Shown here: positions 1 through 9,433 of the stretch, one piece after another
How positions within the stretch are numbered: position 1 is the stretch's first letter
How the letters are laid out: each line of letters starts with the position of its first letter
From: an uncultured Hyphomonas sp.
GTDB taxonomy: Bacteria > Pseudomonadota > Alphaproteobacteria > Caulobacterales > Hyphomonadaceae
DNA: 64,000 nt
Direction: 5' to 3'
NCBI RefSeq assembly: GCF_963678195.1
Contig: NZ_OY782759.1
Location: 2,294,001 to 2,358,000 of the forward strand
Program-made: the position numbers and the translations under genes
Notes under the pieces: generated by a model
The model's input: the letters and a program-made list of their open reading frames with translations, nothing else
Database searches by the model: none
What the model was told of the DNA's origin: nothing

Positions 1-1293
1 CTGAACATGCAGGCTGTGGCGCTTGGCCATGACTATGCGAAGCAGAACTTCAAATGCCCGCTGGATTTCCGGGTCAGCCCGCTGGACAAGACCAGGGGCA
101 AGGTGATGATAGACGGCAATACGGCCGCCGGCATCGGCGCGGTATTTGGCGGGGCGACCTTCGGCGCGTGGTACCCGATCACACCTTCCACATCGCTGAT
201 GGATGCTTTCCAGAAATATTGCGAAGAACTCCGCGTCGACCCGGAAACAGGACAGAACAATTTCTGCATCCTGCAGGCGGAAGACGAACTGGCAGCCGCC
301 GGTCTCACAATCGGCGCGGCCTGGGCAGGCGCCCGCGGCTTTACCCCGACGTCCGGTCCCGGTGTCTCCCTCATGAGCGAGTTTATCGGTTTTGCCTACT
401 ATGCCGAAGTACCACTGGTGATCTGTGACATCCAGAGGGTCGGCCCGTCGACCGGGATGCCGACCCGGACACAGCAATGCGACATCCAGCTTTGCGCCTA
501 CGCCTCACATGGCGACACACGCCACCTTGTCCTGTTCCCTGCCAATCCGGGAGAATGTTTCGAATTCTCTGCAAAGGCACTGGACCTTGCCGAACGTTTC
601 CAGACCCCGGTCTTCTTCCTGTCCGATATCGACATCGGCATGAACGACTGGATGGTCGACGAACTGACCTGGCCGGAGGACTATGTACCTGACCGCGGAA
701 AGGTCCTCGACGCCGAGCAACTGGAAGAGATCGACGCTTTCTATCGCTACCTGGATGTAGACGGCGACACGATCCCTTACCGGACCCTGCCCGGCACACA
801 TCCCAAAGGCGCCTATTTCCTTCGAGGGTCCGGCCATACCAAGCTCGGCCGGTACACGGAGAAAGGCCCGGAATACAAGGAAGTGGTCGACCGCCTTTAC
901 GAAAAATGGAAACGCGCCGCCGCCTTCATGCCTGAGCCTGTCGTCAAGAAGGCGGAGCGCCCGGCACGCTACGGCGTGATTGCCATCGGCAGCTCCGACG
1001 CTGCCGTCACCGAAGCGCGTGACCGTCTCGAAGCCGCCGGCGTCCCGGTCGATTACATGCGCGTCCGCGGCTTCCCCTTCAGCGACGACGTCACGGCCTT
1101 CATCGACGCGCATGAGGAAGTGTTCGTCGTCGAGCAGAACCGCGACGCACAGCTGATGAACCTGCTGATCACGGAAACCAGCGCGCCAAAGGAAAAGCTG
1201 GTGCCTGTTCTGCACTATTCCGGTGAACCGCTGAATTTCCGTTTCGTCTATGAGGCTGTGGAAACCGCCCTGAAAGTGAGGAAGATCGCATGA
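1..1293 (+). CDS. korA: 2-oxoacid:ferredoxin oxidoreductase alpha subunit (KorA-like), 5' end cut by window
   Basis: The frame is open from base 1, so the gene starts before the window; the first internal ATG is at 7. The visible part has the pyruvate/2-oxoglutarate ferredoxin oxidoreductase alpha core: the substrate-side motif AWYPITPSTS, the ILQAEDELAAAG helix, FTPTSGPG, and the conserved QRVGPSTGMPTRTQQ and GDTRH segments, followed by a C-terminal transketolase-like domain. The missing N-terminus probably holds the gamma domain that is fused to alpha in many aerobic bacteria. With KorB it would decarboxylate a 2-oxoacid (most likely 2-oxoglutarate) to the acyl-CoA and pass electrons to ferredoxin in the cytoplasm. 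It overlaps korB by ATGA, which indicates translational coupling. The family is clear; the exact 2-oxoacid is inferred. Confidence 0.93.
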   Translation: MNMQAVALGHDYAKQNFKCPLDFRVSPLDKTRGKVMIDGNTAAGIGAVFGGATFGAWYPITPSTSLMDAFQKYCEELRVDPETGQNNFCILQAEDELAAAGLTIGAAWAGARGFTPTSGPGVSLMSEFIGFAYYAEVPLVICDIQRVGPSTGMPTRTQQCDIQLCAYASHGDTRHLVLFPANPGECFEFSAKALDLAERFQTPVFFLSDIDIGMNDWMVDELTWPEDYVPDRGKVLDAEQLEEIDAFYRYLDVDGDTIPYRTLPGTHPKGAYFLRGSGHTKLGRYTEKGPEYKEVVDRLYEKWKRAAAFMPEPVVKKAERPARYGVIAIGSSDAAVTEARDRLEAAGVPVDYMRVRGFPFSDDVTAFIDAHEEVFVVEQNRDAQLMNLLITETSAPKEKLVPVLHYSGEPLNFRFVYEAVETALKVRKIA

Positions 1294-2345
1294 CCTCCTT
1301 CGTCAAACCCAAAATCCGCAGACTGAACGAGCCGACCAACGGACTTGGCATGACGCGCGCGGATTATGATGGCGCGATGTCCACGCTTTGTGCCGGATGC
1401 GGCCATGACAGTGTGACCGCTGCCCTTGCCCGCTCGTTCTACGAGCTTTCGACAGACCCGAAAGATGTCGTCAAAGTCTCCGGGATCGGCTGCTCCTCCA
1501 AGACGACGACTTACTTCCTGAAAGACGCCCACGGCGCCAACACGGTCCACGGCCGGATGCCCTCCTTCGCGACCGGCGCTGCCGCCGTGAACAAGAACCT
1601 CACCTATGTCGGCGTATCAGGCGACGGCGACAGCCTGTCCATCGGGCTCGGGCAGATGGCGCACGCGATCCGGCGTAATGTCGACATGATCTACATGCTG
1701 GAAAACAACGGCGTGTACGGACTGACCAAAGGCCAGTTCTCAGCCTCCAGCGATATCGGCTCCAAGGCGAAAAAAGGTGCCACCAACATGCTGCCGCCGA
1801 TCGATCCCGCGATCATGGCGCTCTCTATCGGCGCAACCTTCGTGGCGCGCAGTTTTTCGGGCGACAAGCAACAGCTCGTTTCCCTCATCAAGGCCGGGAT
1901 TGCGCATCGGGGTTTCGCCCTGATCGACGTGATCTCCCCCTGTGTCAGCTTCAATGACCACAAGGGCTCAACCAAGTCGTACGCGCACACATACCAATAC
2001 TATCACAAGGCCGTACACGCCGATTATGTGCCGCCGAGCGAGGAAATCACGGCCGCCTATGACGAAGGCGAAGCCATGCCGGTGGAATTGCATGATGGCG
2101 GCTCCATCATGCTTCGCAAGCTGGATGCGGACTATGACCCAACCAACCGGGCGACGGCGATGGAAAAGCTGATGCAGAGCCAGCAGACCCAGGAAATCCT
2201 GACGGGCCTGCTCTATATCGACGAATCCCGCCCGGCGATGGCAGAACACAAAAAACTTCCGGATACGCCATTGCACTCCATCCCCTATTCGAAGCTCAAT
2301 CCGGGGGCGGACGCCCTTCGCAAGCTTCAGGAGGAGTTCCGCTAA
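1290..2345 (+). CDS. korB: 2-oxoacid:ferredoxin oxidoreductase beta subunit (KorB-like)
   Basis: A 351-residue thiamine-diphosphate-binding subunit. The TPP/Mg signature is visible as GVSGDGDSLSIG followed by ENNGVYGLTKGQ. Cysteines suited to a 4Fe-4S cluster are Cys34 and Cys37 (LCAGCGHDS), Cys68 (GIGCSS) and a Cys in the ISPCVSFN segment, the usual KorB pattern. Length matches the family (about 280-350). The start overlaps the korA stop as ATGA. It is the partner that carries the catalytic cofactor and the electron path from the 2-oxoacid to ferredoxin. No terminator is evident in the 77 bases before the next gene. Confidence 0.93.
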   Translation: MTSFVKPKIRRLNEPTNGLGMTRADYDGAMSTLCAGCGHDSVTAALARSFYELSTDPKDVVKVSGIGCSSKTTTYFLKDAHGANTVHGRMPSFATGAAAVNKNLTYVGVSGDGDSLSIGLGQMAHAIRRNVDMIYMLENNGVYGLTKGQFSASSDIGSKAKKGATNMLPPIDPAIMALSIGATFVARSFSGDKQQLVSLIKAGIAHRGFALIDVISPCVSFNDHKGSTKSYAHTYQYYHKAVHADYVPPSEEITAAYDEGEAMPVELHDGGSIMLRKLDADYDPTNRATAMEKLMQSQQTQEILTGLLYIDESRPAMAEHKKLPDTPLHSIPYSKLNPGADALRKLQEEFR

Positions 2346-2422
2346 ACGCCCTCTCAGGCTGGCATGCGGCGAAAGGCCTGTTACACTCACCCAATCAGAA
2401 ACGTTCCGGGTGGGAGTGTGAC

Positions 2423-3937
2423 GTGCAGCTATCTCAGATCCTACGGCGCCTGACGGGGCTCTCCCTGCTTGCGGTCGCCGCCTGTGCCTCCCCCTCATCG
2501 GCGCAACCGGCTGATTTTCCGGAGGAAGATCCGGCCTGGCCGCGAACAGAATTCACGATTTCAGATGGCACAGCCGGGACAAAGGGCTTCAACACTCAAC
2601 CTGCCCGCAAGGAAGACTGGCCATTTTTCGCCGCCCTTCGCGGGACGCGTGAAGGTGTTGTCACCTATGACTGCGGCGGCACAGCCATCTCGTCAGAATG
2701 GGTCCTGACAGCGGCGCACTGCGTGGAGGGTGCCTCGGCAAATGCGTCAGGGCGGTGGGAGCGGCCAGGCTCTGGCGAGCTGCAGATTGTACTCGGTGCC
2801 AAAGACCTGAAGGCTGTCAGCAGCGCCAATGTCTACAACGCAGTGGACGTACGGATCGCCCCCAGCTTCACGCGCGGCGGCCAGAACAAGGTTCCCGTAA
2901 ACGACATCGCCCTGGTCCGGCTGGACAGGTCCTGGAACGGCCCCGTCGCACGCCTGTCTGCCAGCAGCGCGTCGGATGTCGACCGCTTCTTCGGCCCCGC
3001 CTATTTTGCCGGCTTCGGCAAGACCGACATGCGGCAGCAAAAGCCGGAATCCTACACGTCAGCGGAAGGCCCTTTCGCCGCGTACACCAGCATTCTCGGC
3101 AATGCGATGATCCCGACGCGTAGCCCGGACGCCTGCAGCAATGATTATGAAGTGGAGGCCTATGACAGCGCCAGCATGATCTGCGCCGGGTATGACACTG
3201 GAATCATCGACTCCTGCCAGGGCGACAGCGGCGGCCCGCTCATCGCCAGGGATTTCGCCGGCAGGGTCTACCAGATCGGCATTGTCAGCTTCGGGGAAAG
3301 CTGTGGCGTGCGGGGCAAACCGGCTGTCTATACGCGCGTATCCGGCTTCAAGGATTTCGTGCTGTCCGTCGTGCCCGACGCTGCTTTCGTGGACGCCAAG
3401 CCGGAAAAGACCGTCTACATGACGAAAGCCGGGCTCGAAAACCTGATCCGGACACTCAAACCGGCTGAAGGCAAAATTGGCATCCGCATCAATGACGGCG
3501 CTTCGGCGTTCCGGTCCGGGGAGCGGGTCCGGATATTTGTCGACCCTTCCATAAAGGGCCGCCTCTGGGTCTTTGATCTCGATCCATCCGGCACTGTCAG
3601 CTGCCTGTTTCCCTGCAATGCAGGCGAAGTCGACACTGCACTTGTCGAGCCTGGCCAATCTGTCGTTCTGCCACCGGGAGGCGTCGCGATCAGCGTGTCC
3701 CCGCCGACCGTCCCTGGCAAAAGCACGCTGGCCGCGTTCGTCCTGCCGGAACGCATGGCCCTGATCGGCGATACGCTGCCCGACCTTAGCCGCACCAAGG
3801 GGCCGATCAGGACAGTTTGGCAGTCTTACTCCGACATCCTCGTGTTCGAAGTCCGGGACGCCATGTCAGATTCCTCCCCTTCCGATCCATATGCCAATAC
3901 CGGCATGGGCTTGGTCACATATAGCGTCAGCGAGTGA
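2423..3937 (+). CDS. trypsin-like serine protease lipoprotein with DUF4384-like C-terminus
   Basis: A 504-residue S1-family protease starting at GTG after a GGGAG site. The first 21 residues form a lipoprotein signal with lipobox VAAC (Cys21). The catalytic triad is complete: His99 in LTAAHC, Asp161 in NDIALVRL and Ser269 in CQGDSGGPL, with the disulfide cysteines of chymotrypsin-fold enzymes. Residues from about 335 to 450 form a second domain (RIFVDPSIKGRLWVFDLD, then SCLFP and a PPGG turn) that resembles DUF4384, a beta domain often attached to bacterial caspases and proteases. The next gene is a paralogue of the same architecture overlapping by 4 bases, so the two are probably co-made and act at the cell envelope. 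The substrate is unknown. Confidence 0.88.
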   Translation: MQLSQILRRLTGLSLLAVAACASPSSAQPADFPEEDPAWPRTEFTISDGTAGTKGFNTQPARKEDWPFFAALRGTREGVVTYDCGGTAISSEWVLTAAHCVEGASANASGRWERPGSGELQIVLGAKDLKAVSSANVYNAVDVRIAPSFTRGGQNKVPVNDIALVRLDRSWNGPVARLSASSASDVDRFFGPAYFAGFGKTDMRQQKPESYTSAEGPFAAYTSILGNAMIPTRSPDACSNDYEVEAYDSASMICAGYDTGIIDSCQGDSGGPLIARDFAGRVYQIGIVSFGESCGVRGKPAVYTRVSGFKDFVLSVVPDAAFVDAKPEKTVYMTKAGLENLIRTLKPAEGKIGIRINDGASAFRSGERVRIFVDPSIKGRLWVFDLDPSGTVSCLFPCNAGEVDTALVEPGQSVVLPPGGVAISVSPPTVPGKSTLAAFVLPERMALIGDTLPDLSRTKGPIRTVWQSYSDILVFEVRDAMSDSSPSDPYANTGMGLVTYSVSE

Positions 3938-3945
3938 GTCCCGTG

Positions 3946-5448
3946 ATGAAGAGTTTCATGCGCTTGTCTGTTGTTATCGCTGCAGTTTTGGGACTCTCAA
4001 CGGCATGCCAGACCAGGCCCGACGATGCCCCGAGCGAGGCGCAGCTCGCATGGACCAGTACGCTCGACGCGGATGCCCGCGCCTCTGACCGGATCGTTAA
4101 CGGAGACCGCTCCACGCTGGCGCAGTGGCCGTATATCGCCGTATTTCGGCATGAGACGCGGAGCGGGCGGCTGCAGTATTTCTGTGGCGGCACATTCGTC
4201 GCCCGCCGCTGGGTGCTGACCGCAGCGCATTGTTTCGAAGGGGAATCCCGCAAGCTGGACGACCGCTGGGAGTGGAGCCCCCGCGCAAAACTCGAAGTCG
4301 TAGGCGGCACGGATGACCTCGGCGCCGGTGACGGAACCGTGTTCGAAGTGGACTCGGTCATGATCCATCCGGACTATAAGCCGACTATGGAGGTCTCACC
4401 CGGTGTCTGGGAGGGCTCCGAGAATGACGTCGCCCTCGTCCGGATCGGACGCACCTGGACCGGCCAGCTGGCCCGGCTCTCATCCGGCGGTGCATCGGAC
4501 AGCGACGTGAATGGCGCCCGCGCCTTCGTGGCCGGTTTCGGCAAACAGGCAGATTCCGGCGCGCAGGCGAGGCTGGAGACATTCCGCATCGGCGCCACCG
4601 ATCGCACGGGTCAGGCCGGTTCGCGCTACCTCTACCACGCCATGCTGCCCATGAAGCCGCCGGAGGTCTGCGGCGCGCAATATGCGGATCTGGCCTATGA
4701 CGGCGGCACGCAGATCTGCGCCGGACGCAAGTTCGGCGGCACCGACAGCTGTCAGGGCGACAGCGGTGGCCCACTGGTCGCACTGGATGCGAGTGAGCGT
4801 ACCTATCAGGTCGGTATTGTCAGCTACGGTTTCGAATGCGCTGCAGAGAAATCCGAAGGCGTCTACACCCGTGTCTCCCCTTATCGCGACTGGATCGAGG
4901 CGACCGCGCGAGGTGCGATGTTCGTAGATGCAGATCCCGAACAGGTATTCGTGGCGACGGCCGAAACCATGGAAGCCATGGCCAGAGTGCTGGGCCCGAC
5001 CAGCGACCGTATAGATCTGACCGTTACGCAGGAAGGCGAAGGCACCAATGCGGCGCTGAACATCGCTGTGACGCCCAGGATCGACGGACGCCTCATCGTC
5101 TTCGAACTGGAAAACTCAGGGCGTATCAACACCTATTTCCCGAATGACCGGACACCCGAAGAAAGCGCCATTGTCAAAGCCGGGCACACCGTCCGCCTGC
5201 CGGAAGTTCCGTGGATGGTCATCCCCCCGGCAGAAGGCGGCGCCACCATCTATGCTTTCGTCATTCCGGAAAGCGTTGCCTTCGCCGGCGATCTGCTGCC
5301 AACGCCGGCACGGATGCGGACCGTCGCCGAAGAGGCGCAGCCGGAGCGCGAGCCAATCGACTTTGCAACCCGCATGCTGACGGAAGTCGCCAACCGCTCC
5401 AGTGAAGGTGGCCTGTCAGATTGGGCTGCGGCGACCGCGACTTACTGA
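3946..5448 (+). CDS. trypsin-like serine protease lipoprotein with DUF4384-like C-terminus (paralogue)
   Basis: About 500 residues. I place the start at ATG 3946 because it begins a good signal peptide (MKSFMRLSVVIAAVLGLSTAC, Cys21). A GTG at 3934 would overlap the previous stop as GTGA and adds four residues. The triad is His95 (LTAAHC), Asp161 (NDVALVRI) and Ser273 (CQGDSGGPL). Unlike its neighbour it keeps a classic activation-type sequence, Arg49-Ile50-Val51-Asn-Gly, so it may be a zymogen cleaved by another trypsin-like enzyme, possibly the neighbour. The C-terminal domain (RLIVFELENSGRINTYFPND) is the same DUF4384-like fold. Its 3' end overlaps the convergent gene by 7 bases. Confidence 0.88.
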   Translation: MKSFMRLSVVIAAVLGLSTACQTRPDDAPSEAQLAWTSTLDADARASDRIVNGDRSTLAQWPYIAVFRHETRSGRLQYFCGGTFVARRWVLTAAHCFEGESRKLDDRWEWSPRAKLEVVGGTDDLGAGDGTVFEVDSVMIHPDYKPTMEVSPGVWEGSENDVALVRIGRTWTGQLARLSSGGASDSDVNGARAFVAGFGKQADSGAQARLETFRIGATDRTGQAGSRYLYHAMLPMKPPEVCGAQYADLAYDGGTQICAGRKFGGTDSCQGDSGGPLVALDASERTYQVGIVSYGFECAAEKSEGVYTRVSPYRDWIEATARGAMFVDADPEQVFVATAETMEAMARVLGPTSDRIDLTVTQEGEGTNAALNIAVTPRIDGRLIVFELENSGRINTYFPNDRTPEESAIVKAGHTVRLPEVPWMVIPPAEGGATIYAFVIPESVAFAGDLLPTPARMRTVAEEAQPEREPIDFATRMLTEVANRSSEGGLSDWAAATATY

Positions 5449-6683
5449 TCGTCACCAAGTTCGGCGGCCAGCAATTCTTCAAGCTTCAGGTCGGCCTGTT
5501 CGAGCAAGTCGTTCGCCGCGTCGATTTCGTCCATCGGCTTCGGCCCGCGCCAATTGAGGTGCCGCTCAATATCGAACAAGGCATCTTCGACATCGTCCTG
5601 CGCCGGGATCAGGTAATCCGATGTGAGACCTTCCTGAGCGAGCGTCCGGCGGAGATCCAGCACAGCACGCCGCAGGGAACGTTCCAGCGTGCGCTGTGTG
5701 AGCAGCTCATCTGTGCGCTCTTCTTCGTCGGCTTCCCGGGCGCCGTCCTTGTCGATCTGTTTGCGAAGCTCTTCCTCAGCGGCGGCCTGAACTGCGTTGG
5801 AACGCAGCAGAGACCCGATATCTGACAGCAGCGGATCGCCCCGCTTCAGTTCCAGAACATCGACGAAAAGGTTGAAGATACCCGAATCACGATCGACGCC
5901 CGAATAGTCGAGCGGCATCCATCCGGTTTCGAGCCCCGCAGCCGCAGCGCCGGAAATATATTGCCCGCGCTTCAGTTCCGGGAACTTGAAAACACCCCGG
6001 GCAAAGCCGGACGCATCATGAAATTCAACCGCCCCTTCCGGTGTGAACTGAACATAGGTGCGTGGTTCAGGCCGTTCGAAATCCAGAACGACAAGATAGT
6101 CGCGGGAGTCATAGCGCGCCTGGCGCTCGAAGTCGTTTGAAACAACTTTGAGAAGCTCTCCGGAAAAATAGCCCGACAGCTCATCATCCGGGACGAGACG
6201 GATCTCGGCATAAAATGAAGGCCGGGAGACAAGCCCCAGCCGGTTCCACTCGGTCAGGAATTCCGGCGGCGCATTGCCGAAGGCTGGCCCGGACGGGTCG
6301 AACCCTTCGCGGATCACATGAACACACGCCACGTCGCGATTGAATTCCATCATGTCCGGGCTGGTGAACAGTTTGCCACTGACAACGCCCGTGCTGCGGT
6401 CGATTTTCGGGGCGCCCATCTGCTGCAGCCAGGCCCCGACAGAATCAAACGCCAGCATGCCAGCCTGAAGGGCCAGTTCCTGGCCGAACCCCAATGTCCG
6501 GTCCCCCGGCCCGCGTCTGTCTTCCGGCAAGCAGGAATCATCCAGCATGACCCGAAGGTCGGAACCCATACCGTCCGAAACTACAGGGGGCCGCGTATTG
6601 ATGCTTCTCGTCAGACACCCGGTCAGTGCGGTGCATGCACCGATCATCGCCGTGAACGCCAGCAGGCTGCGCCTATTTCCCAC
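5442..6683 (-). CDS. hypothetical lipoprotein, about 413 residues
   Basis: I do not recognise a family. I chose the GTG start at 6683 because it is preceded by GAGGAG seven bases upstream and starts directly with a signal peptide (GNRRSLLAFTAMIGACTALTGC) ending in lipobox LTGC; the longer frame to 6752 would need a TTG start and an atypical N-tail. The mature protein is acidic, with mixed alpha/beta character in the middle (residues 100-270), and its last 130 residues are highly charged and helical with many Glu, Asp and Arg, probably a coiled coil. It faces the two proteases tail to tail, overlapping by 7 bases, so a shared function is only a guess. Confidence 0.7.
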   Translation of the reverse strand: MGNRRSLLAFTAMIGACTALTGCLTRSINTRPPVVSDGMGSDLRVMLDDSCLPEDRRGPGDRTLGFGQELALQAGMLAFDSVGAWLQQMGAPKIDRSTGVVSGKLFTSPDMMEFNRDVACVHVIREGFDPSGPAFGNAPPEFLTEWNRLGLVSRPSFYAEIRLVPDDELSGYFSGELLKVVSNDFERQARYDSRDYLVVLDFERPEPRTYVQFTPEGAVEFHDASGFARGVFKFPELKRGQYISGAAAAGLETGWMPLDYSGVDRDSGIFNLFVDVLELKRGDPLLSDIGSLLRSNAVQAAAEEELRKQIDKDGAREADEEERTDELLTQRTLERSLRRAVLDLRRTLAQEGLTSDYLIPAQDDVEDALFDIERHLNWRGPKPMDEIDAANDLLEQADLKLEELLAAELGDDQ

Positions 6684-6870
6684 GACCCGACTCCTCACTC
6701 TAAACCGGTCTGCCCTGTACCGGACGCGCCCCGCTTTCCCCTGAGAAATCAATTCACAACAGAATTAGGGCCGCCGCAACCATAACCGTGCCATCACATG
6801 GCATTCGCAATGCCGTCTCCGCTTCGCCGGGCAAATTACCCTCCGGACTGGTTTCACCCCTAAAGTGACG

Positions 6871-6886
6871 AATACCGGTCAAGTAT
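6871..6886. promoter_or_regulatory. shared motif AATACCGGTCAAGTAT, candidate regulatory site
   Basis: An imperfect inverted repeat (GAATAC...GTATTC, 6870-6888) in the 381-base space between the unknown lipoprotein and the TBDR. Fourteen of its 16 bases recur at 10267-10282, in front of the hydrolase gene of the same putative regulon. It may be a second operator or part of the promoter. Apart from this and the palindromes at 7000-7035 I see nothing else in the space. Confidence 0.35.
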
Positions 6887-6999
6887 TCCCCGTTAGAGGG
6901 CTGATGCGTGAAAGTCACACCCGGCATCGATCGTTCAAAATAATCAATTGGTCTAATCGCCACAGAATTGACTCCCGGCGAACAACGTGTTCTTTCAAT

Positions 7000-7035
7000 T
7001 TCAACAAGCGTTGAATTTACTCAACAATCGTTGAA
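7000..7035. promoter_or_regulatory. two TetR-type operator palindromes upstream of TBDR
   Basis: TTCAACAAGCGTTGAA (7000-7015) and CTCAACAATCGTTGAA (7020-7035) are two copies of the inverted repeat TTCAAC-N4-GTTGAA. Their starts are 20 bases apart, so they sit on about the same helix face. They end 29 bases before the TBDR start codon. The same palindrome occurs at 10243-10258 between the tetR gene at 9434-10135 and the hydrolase, which makes that TetR protein the likely binder. Confidence 0.65.
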
Positions 7036-7064
7036 GTGACGCGATCCACCAGGGAGGAATTAGG

Positions 7065-9350
7065 ATGCACCCGAAAACCAGACTCGCATTGTATGCGCTC
7101 GCCGCGACGGCCTTGACCCCCGTTATGCCCGCCTGGGCACAAGACACCGGCGAACAGGAAGACACGACCCGCAAACTGGGCCCCGTCACGGTGACCGCGC
7201 AACGGCGCGAAGAAGACCTTCTGGACGTGCCGCTGTCCGTCACAGCCATCGGCTCCGAGCAGCTGGAACTCACCGGCGCTGTGGACATCACGTCCATCCA
7301 GCGCTCCACTCCGAACGCCACGATTGAAGTCGCGCGCGGATCGAACTCGACACTGATCGCCTTCATTCGTGGTGTCGGCCAGCAGGACCCGCTCTGGGGC
7401 TTCGAGCCTGGCGTTGGCCTCTATGTCGATGACGTCTACATCGCCCGCCCGCAGGGCGCGATCCTCGACATCTTCGACGTCGACCGCGTGGAAGTTCTGC
7501 GCGGCCCACAAGGCACGCTTTATGGGCGCAACACAATTGGCGGCGCGATCAAATATGTAACGAAGCCGCTGGGCAGCGAACCGGACCTGAAGGTCAAAGC
7601 CAATCTCGGCAGCTACAGCCAGGCTGACGTCATCGTATCCGGCTCCACGCCACTCAGCGACACGTTCGCCGTTGGCGGCGCCATCGCTAAGTACACGCGC
7701 GACGGCTACGGCAAGAACCTCAATACGGGCGCCGAGCATTACAACAAGGACCTGCTGGCCTATCGCCTCAGCGCCGAATGGACCCCGACGGACGATTTCT
7801 CGGTCCGGTTCGCTTATGACAAGTCTGAAGACGACTCCAATGCGAAGCACGGCCATCGCCTCCTTCCGAGTGCAGATGGCACGATCCCGGTGACAGGAGA
7901 TGTCTACGACACCCGCGCCGGTATTGGCGACGACAACTCGGTCGAGACGGAAGGCTACTCGCTGACGGCTCAGTGGGACGTGAACGACATCGTCACCCTG
8001 AAATCGATCACGGCCTATCGTGAAGGTTCGACCATTACGCCTATCGATTTCGACGCTCTGCCCCAGCCGGACTTCGACGTGCCGGCTTATTACAATGACG
8101 ATCAGTTCTCGCAGGAATTCCAGCTGCTCTATAATAACGGCCCGCTGAGCGGCGTTGCCGGTATTTACTATCTGGATGGCAATGCCGACGGCGCCTTTGA
8201 CGTCATCCTCAGCTCCCTAGGCGTCTCGATCTACCAGGGGGGCGCGCAGGAGAAAGAGAACTTCTCCATCTATGGCGACTTCACCTACGAACTGAACGAC
8301 AAGTGGAGCGTGTCACTTGGTGGCCGCTACACCGAGGACAAAACGACGGCTGACGTTCTTCGTGAAGCCTGGCTTGGTCTCGGAACAGGGTCGTTCGATC
8401 CTTCGAACACAACATCCGTTTTCCTCGTCACCCAGACAGACTATCAAGGTGTCGAGCGGAAGGATGACCAGTTCACGCCGCGCGTGTCCGTATCTTTCAA
8501 ACCGACTGATGACCTGAACCTATACGCAACCTATGCACAGGGCTTCAAGGCAGGCGGCTTCGACCCGCGGGCTCGCGAAGACCTCGACCCGACCGGCCTC
8601 TCCCGCCAGGGCTTTGGCCCGGAACAGGTCGACTCCTACGAGTTGGGCATGAAAGGCTCATTCTTCGGTGACAGCCTCCTGCTCAACACGGCAGTGTTCT
8701 TTGCGGACTATACGGATCAGCAGATTACCGTTCAGAGCGGCGCAGATACCGACAATGACGGCGTCAACGATACGTTCGTTTCGTCCGTGTTCAACGCTGG
8801 TGCATCCGAATACAAAGGCCTGGAAATCGAGGGCACCTGGTTTGCCACCGACAACCTGACCCTGTTTGCGACGCTCGGTTACATCGATGCCGAGATCAAT
8901 GAGATCCTGTCTGGCGGTGTGAACGTTGCCGATACGTTTGTGACACAGAACACACCGGAACTGCAGGGCCAGATCTCCGCGAACTACAACTTTGACCTGG
9001 GCGCCGACCGCGGCGAACTCTCCCTGACCGGGTCAGTCTCCGGCCGTGACGAGTACTATCTGTTCAACGTTCCGAACGAAGGCTTCCCGGCCGGGCAAAG
9101 CGCCATCTTCCCGGGTGGTGGTCCGAAACTGGATCCGTCTGGTTACTACCTCTTCGACCTCAGCGCCGTCTGGACTTCGCCCTCAGGCAAGTACCGGGTT
9201 GGCGCGCATGGCCGGAACCTGACCGACCAGGAGTACCGCGTGGCCGCCTACAACTTCGTCACACCGAGCCAACTCGGTCTCGACTCAGCCTACTCGGCCT
9301 TCTACGGCCCGCCGCGGACATTCACTGTTTCGCTGTCGGCTGACTTCTGA
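7065..9350 (+). CDS. TonB-dependent receptor
   Basis: A 761-residue outer-membrane receptor. It has a Sec signal peptide ending PAWAQ (residues 1-25) and then a TonB-box/plug start (GPVTVTAQRREEDLLDVP). The plug domain has the typical IRGVGQQDP, VDDVYIARPQG and VEVLRGPQGTLYGRNTIGG motifs, and the beta-barrel ends in an aromatic residue (SLSADF). GGGAGG lies seven bases before the ATG. It imports a large or scarce substrate using TonB energy. The nearby hydrolase and MFS transporter, and the shared operator palindromes, suggest that the ligand is an organic molecule cleaved by the hydrolase. The ligand cannot be named from sequence. Confidence 0.93.
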   Translation: MHPKTRLALYALAATALTPVMPAWAQDTGEQEDTTRKLGPVTVTAQRREEDLLDVPLSVTAIGSEQLELTGAVDITSIQRSTPNATIEVARGSNSTLIAFIRGVGQQDPLWGFEPGVGLYVDDVYIARPQGAILDIFDVDRVEVLRGPQGTLYGRNTIGGAIKYVTKPLGSEPDLKVKANLGSYSQADVIVSGSTPLSDTFAVGGAIAKYTRDGYGKNLNTGAEHYNKDLLAYRLSAEWTPTDDFSVRFAYDKSEDDSNAKHGHRLLPSADGTIPVTGDVYDTRAGIGDDNSVETEGYSLTAQWDVNDIVTLKSITAYREGSTITPIDFDALPQPDFDVPAYYNDDQFSQEFQLLYNNGPLSGVAGIYYLDGNADGAFDVILSSLGVSIYQGGAQEKENFSIYGDFTYELNDKWSVSLGGRYTEDKTTADVLREAWLGLGTGSFDPSNTTSVFLVTQTDYQGVERKDDQFTPRVSVSFKPTDDLNLYATYAQGFKAGGFDPRAREDLDPTGLSRQGFGPEQVDSYELGMKGSFFGDSLLLNTAVFFADYTDQQITVQSGADTDNDGVNDTFVSSVFNAGASEYKGLEIEGTWFATDNLTLFATLGYIDAEINEILSGGVNVADTFVTQNTPELQGQISANYNFDLGADRGELSLTGSVSGRDEYYLFNVPNEGFPAGQSAIFPGGGPKLDPSGYYLFDLSAVWTSPSGKYRVGAHGRNLTDQEYRVAAYNFVTPSQLGLDSAYSAFYGPPRTFTVSLSADF

Positions 9351-9357
9351 TCCGGAT

Positions 9358-9383
9358 GGCGGAGGCAGCTTGCTGTCTCCGCC
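9358..9383 (+). terminator. stem-loop after TBDR
   Basis: GGCGGAG (9358-9364) pairs with CTCCGCC (9377-9383), with an inner CAGC/GCTG pairing. No T-run follows, so it may act as an mRNA 3' protector; the true terminator is the hairpin at 9446. Confidence 0.4.
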
Positions 9384-9433
9384 GCCTATCATGACATCCG
9401 GCATCTTATCGATACGGACGCGTCATTCCTCCC

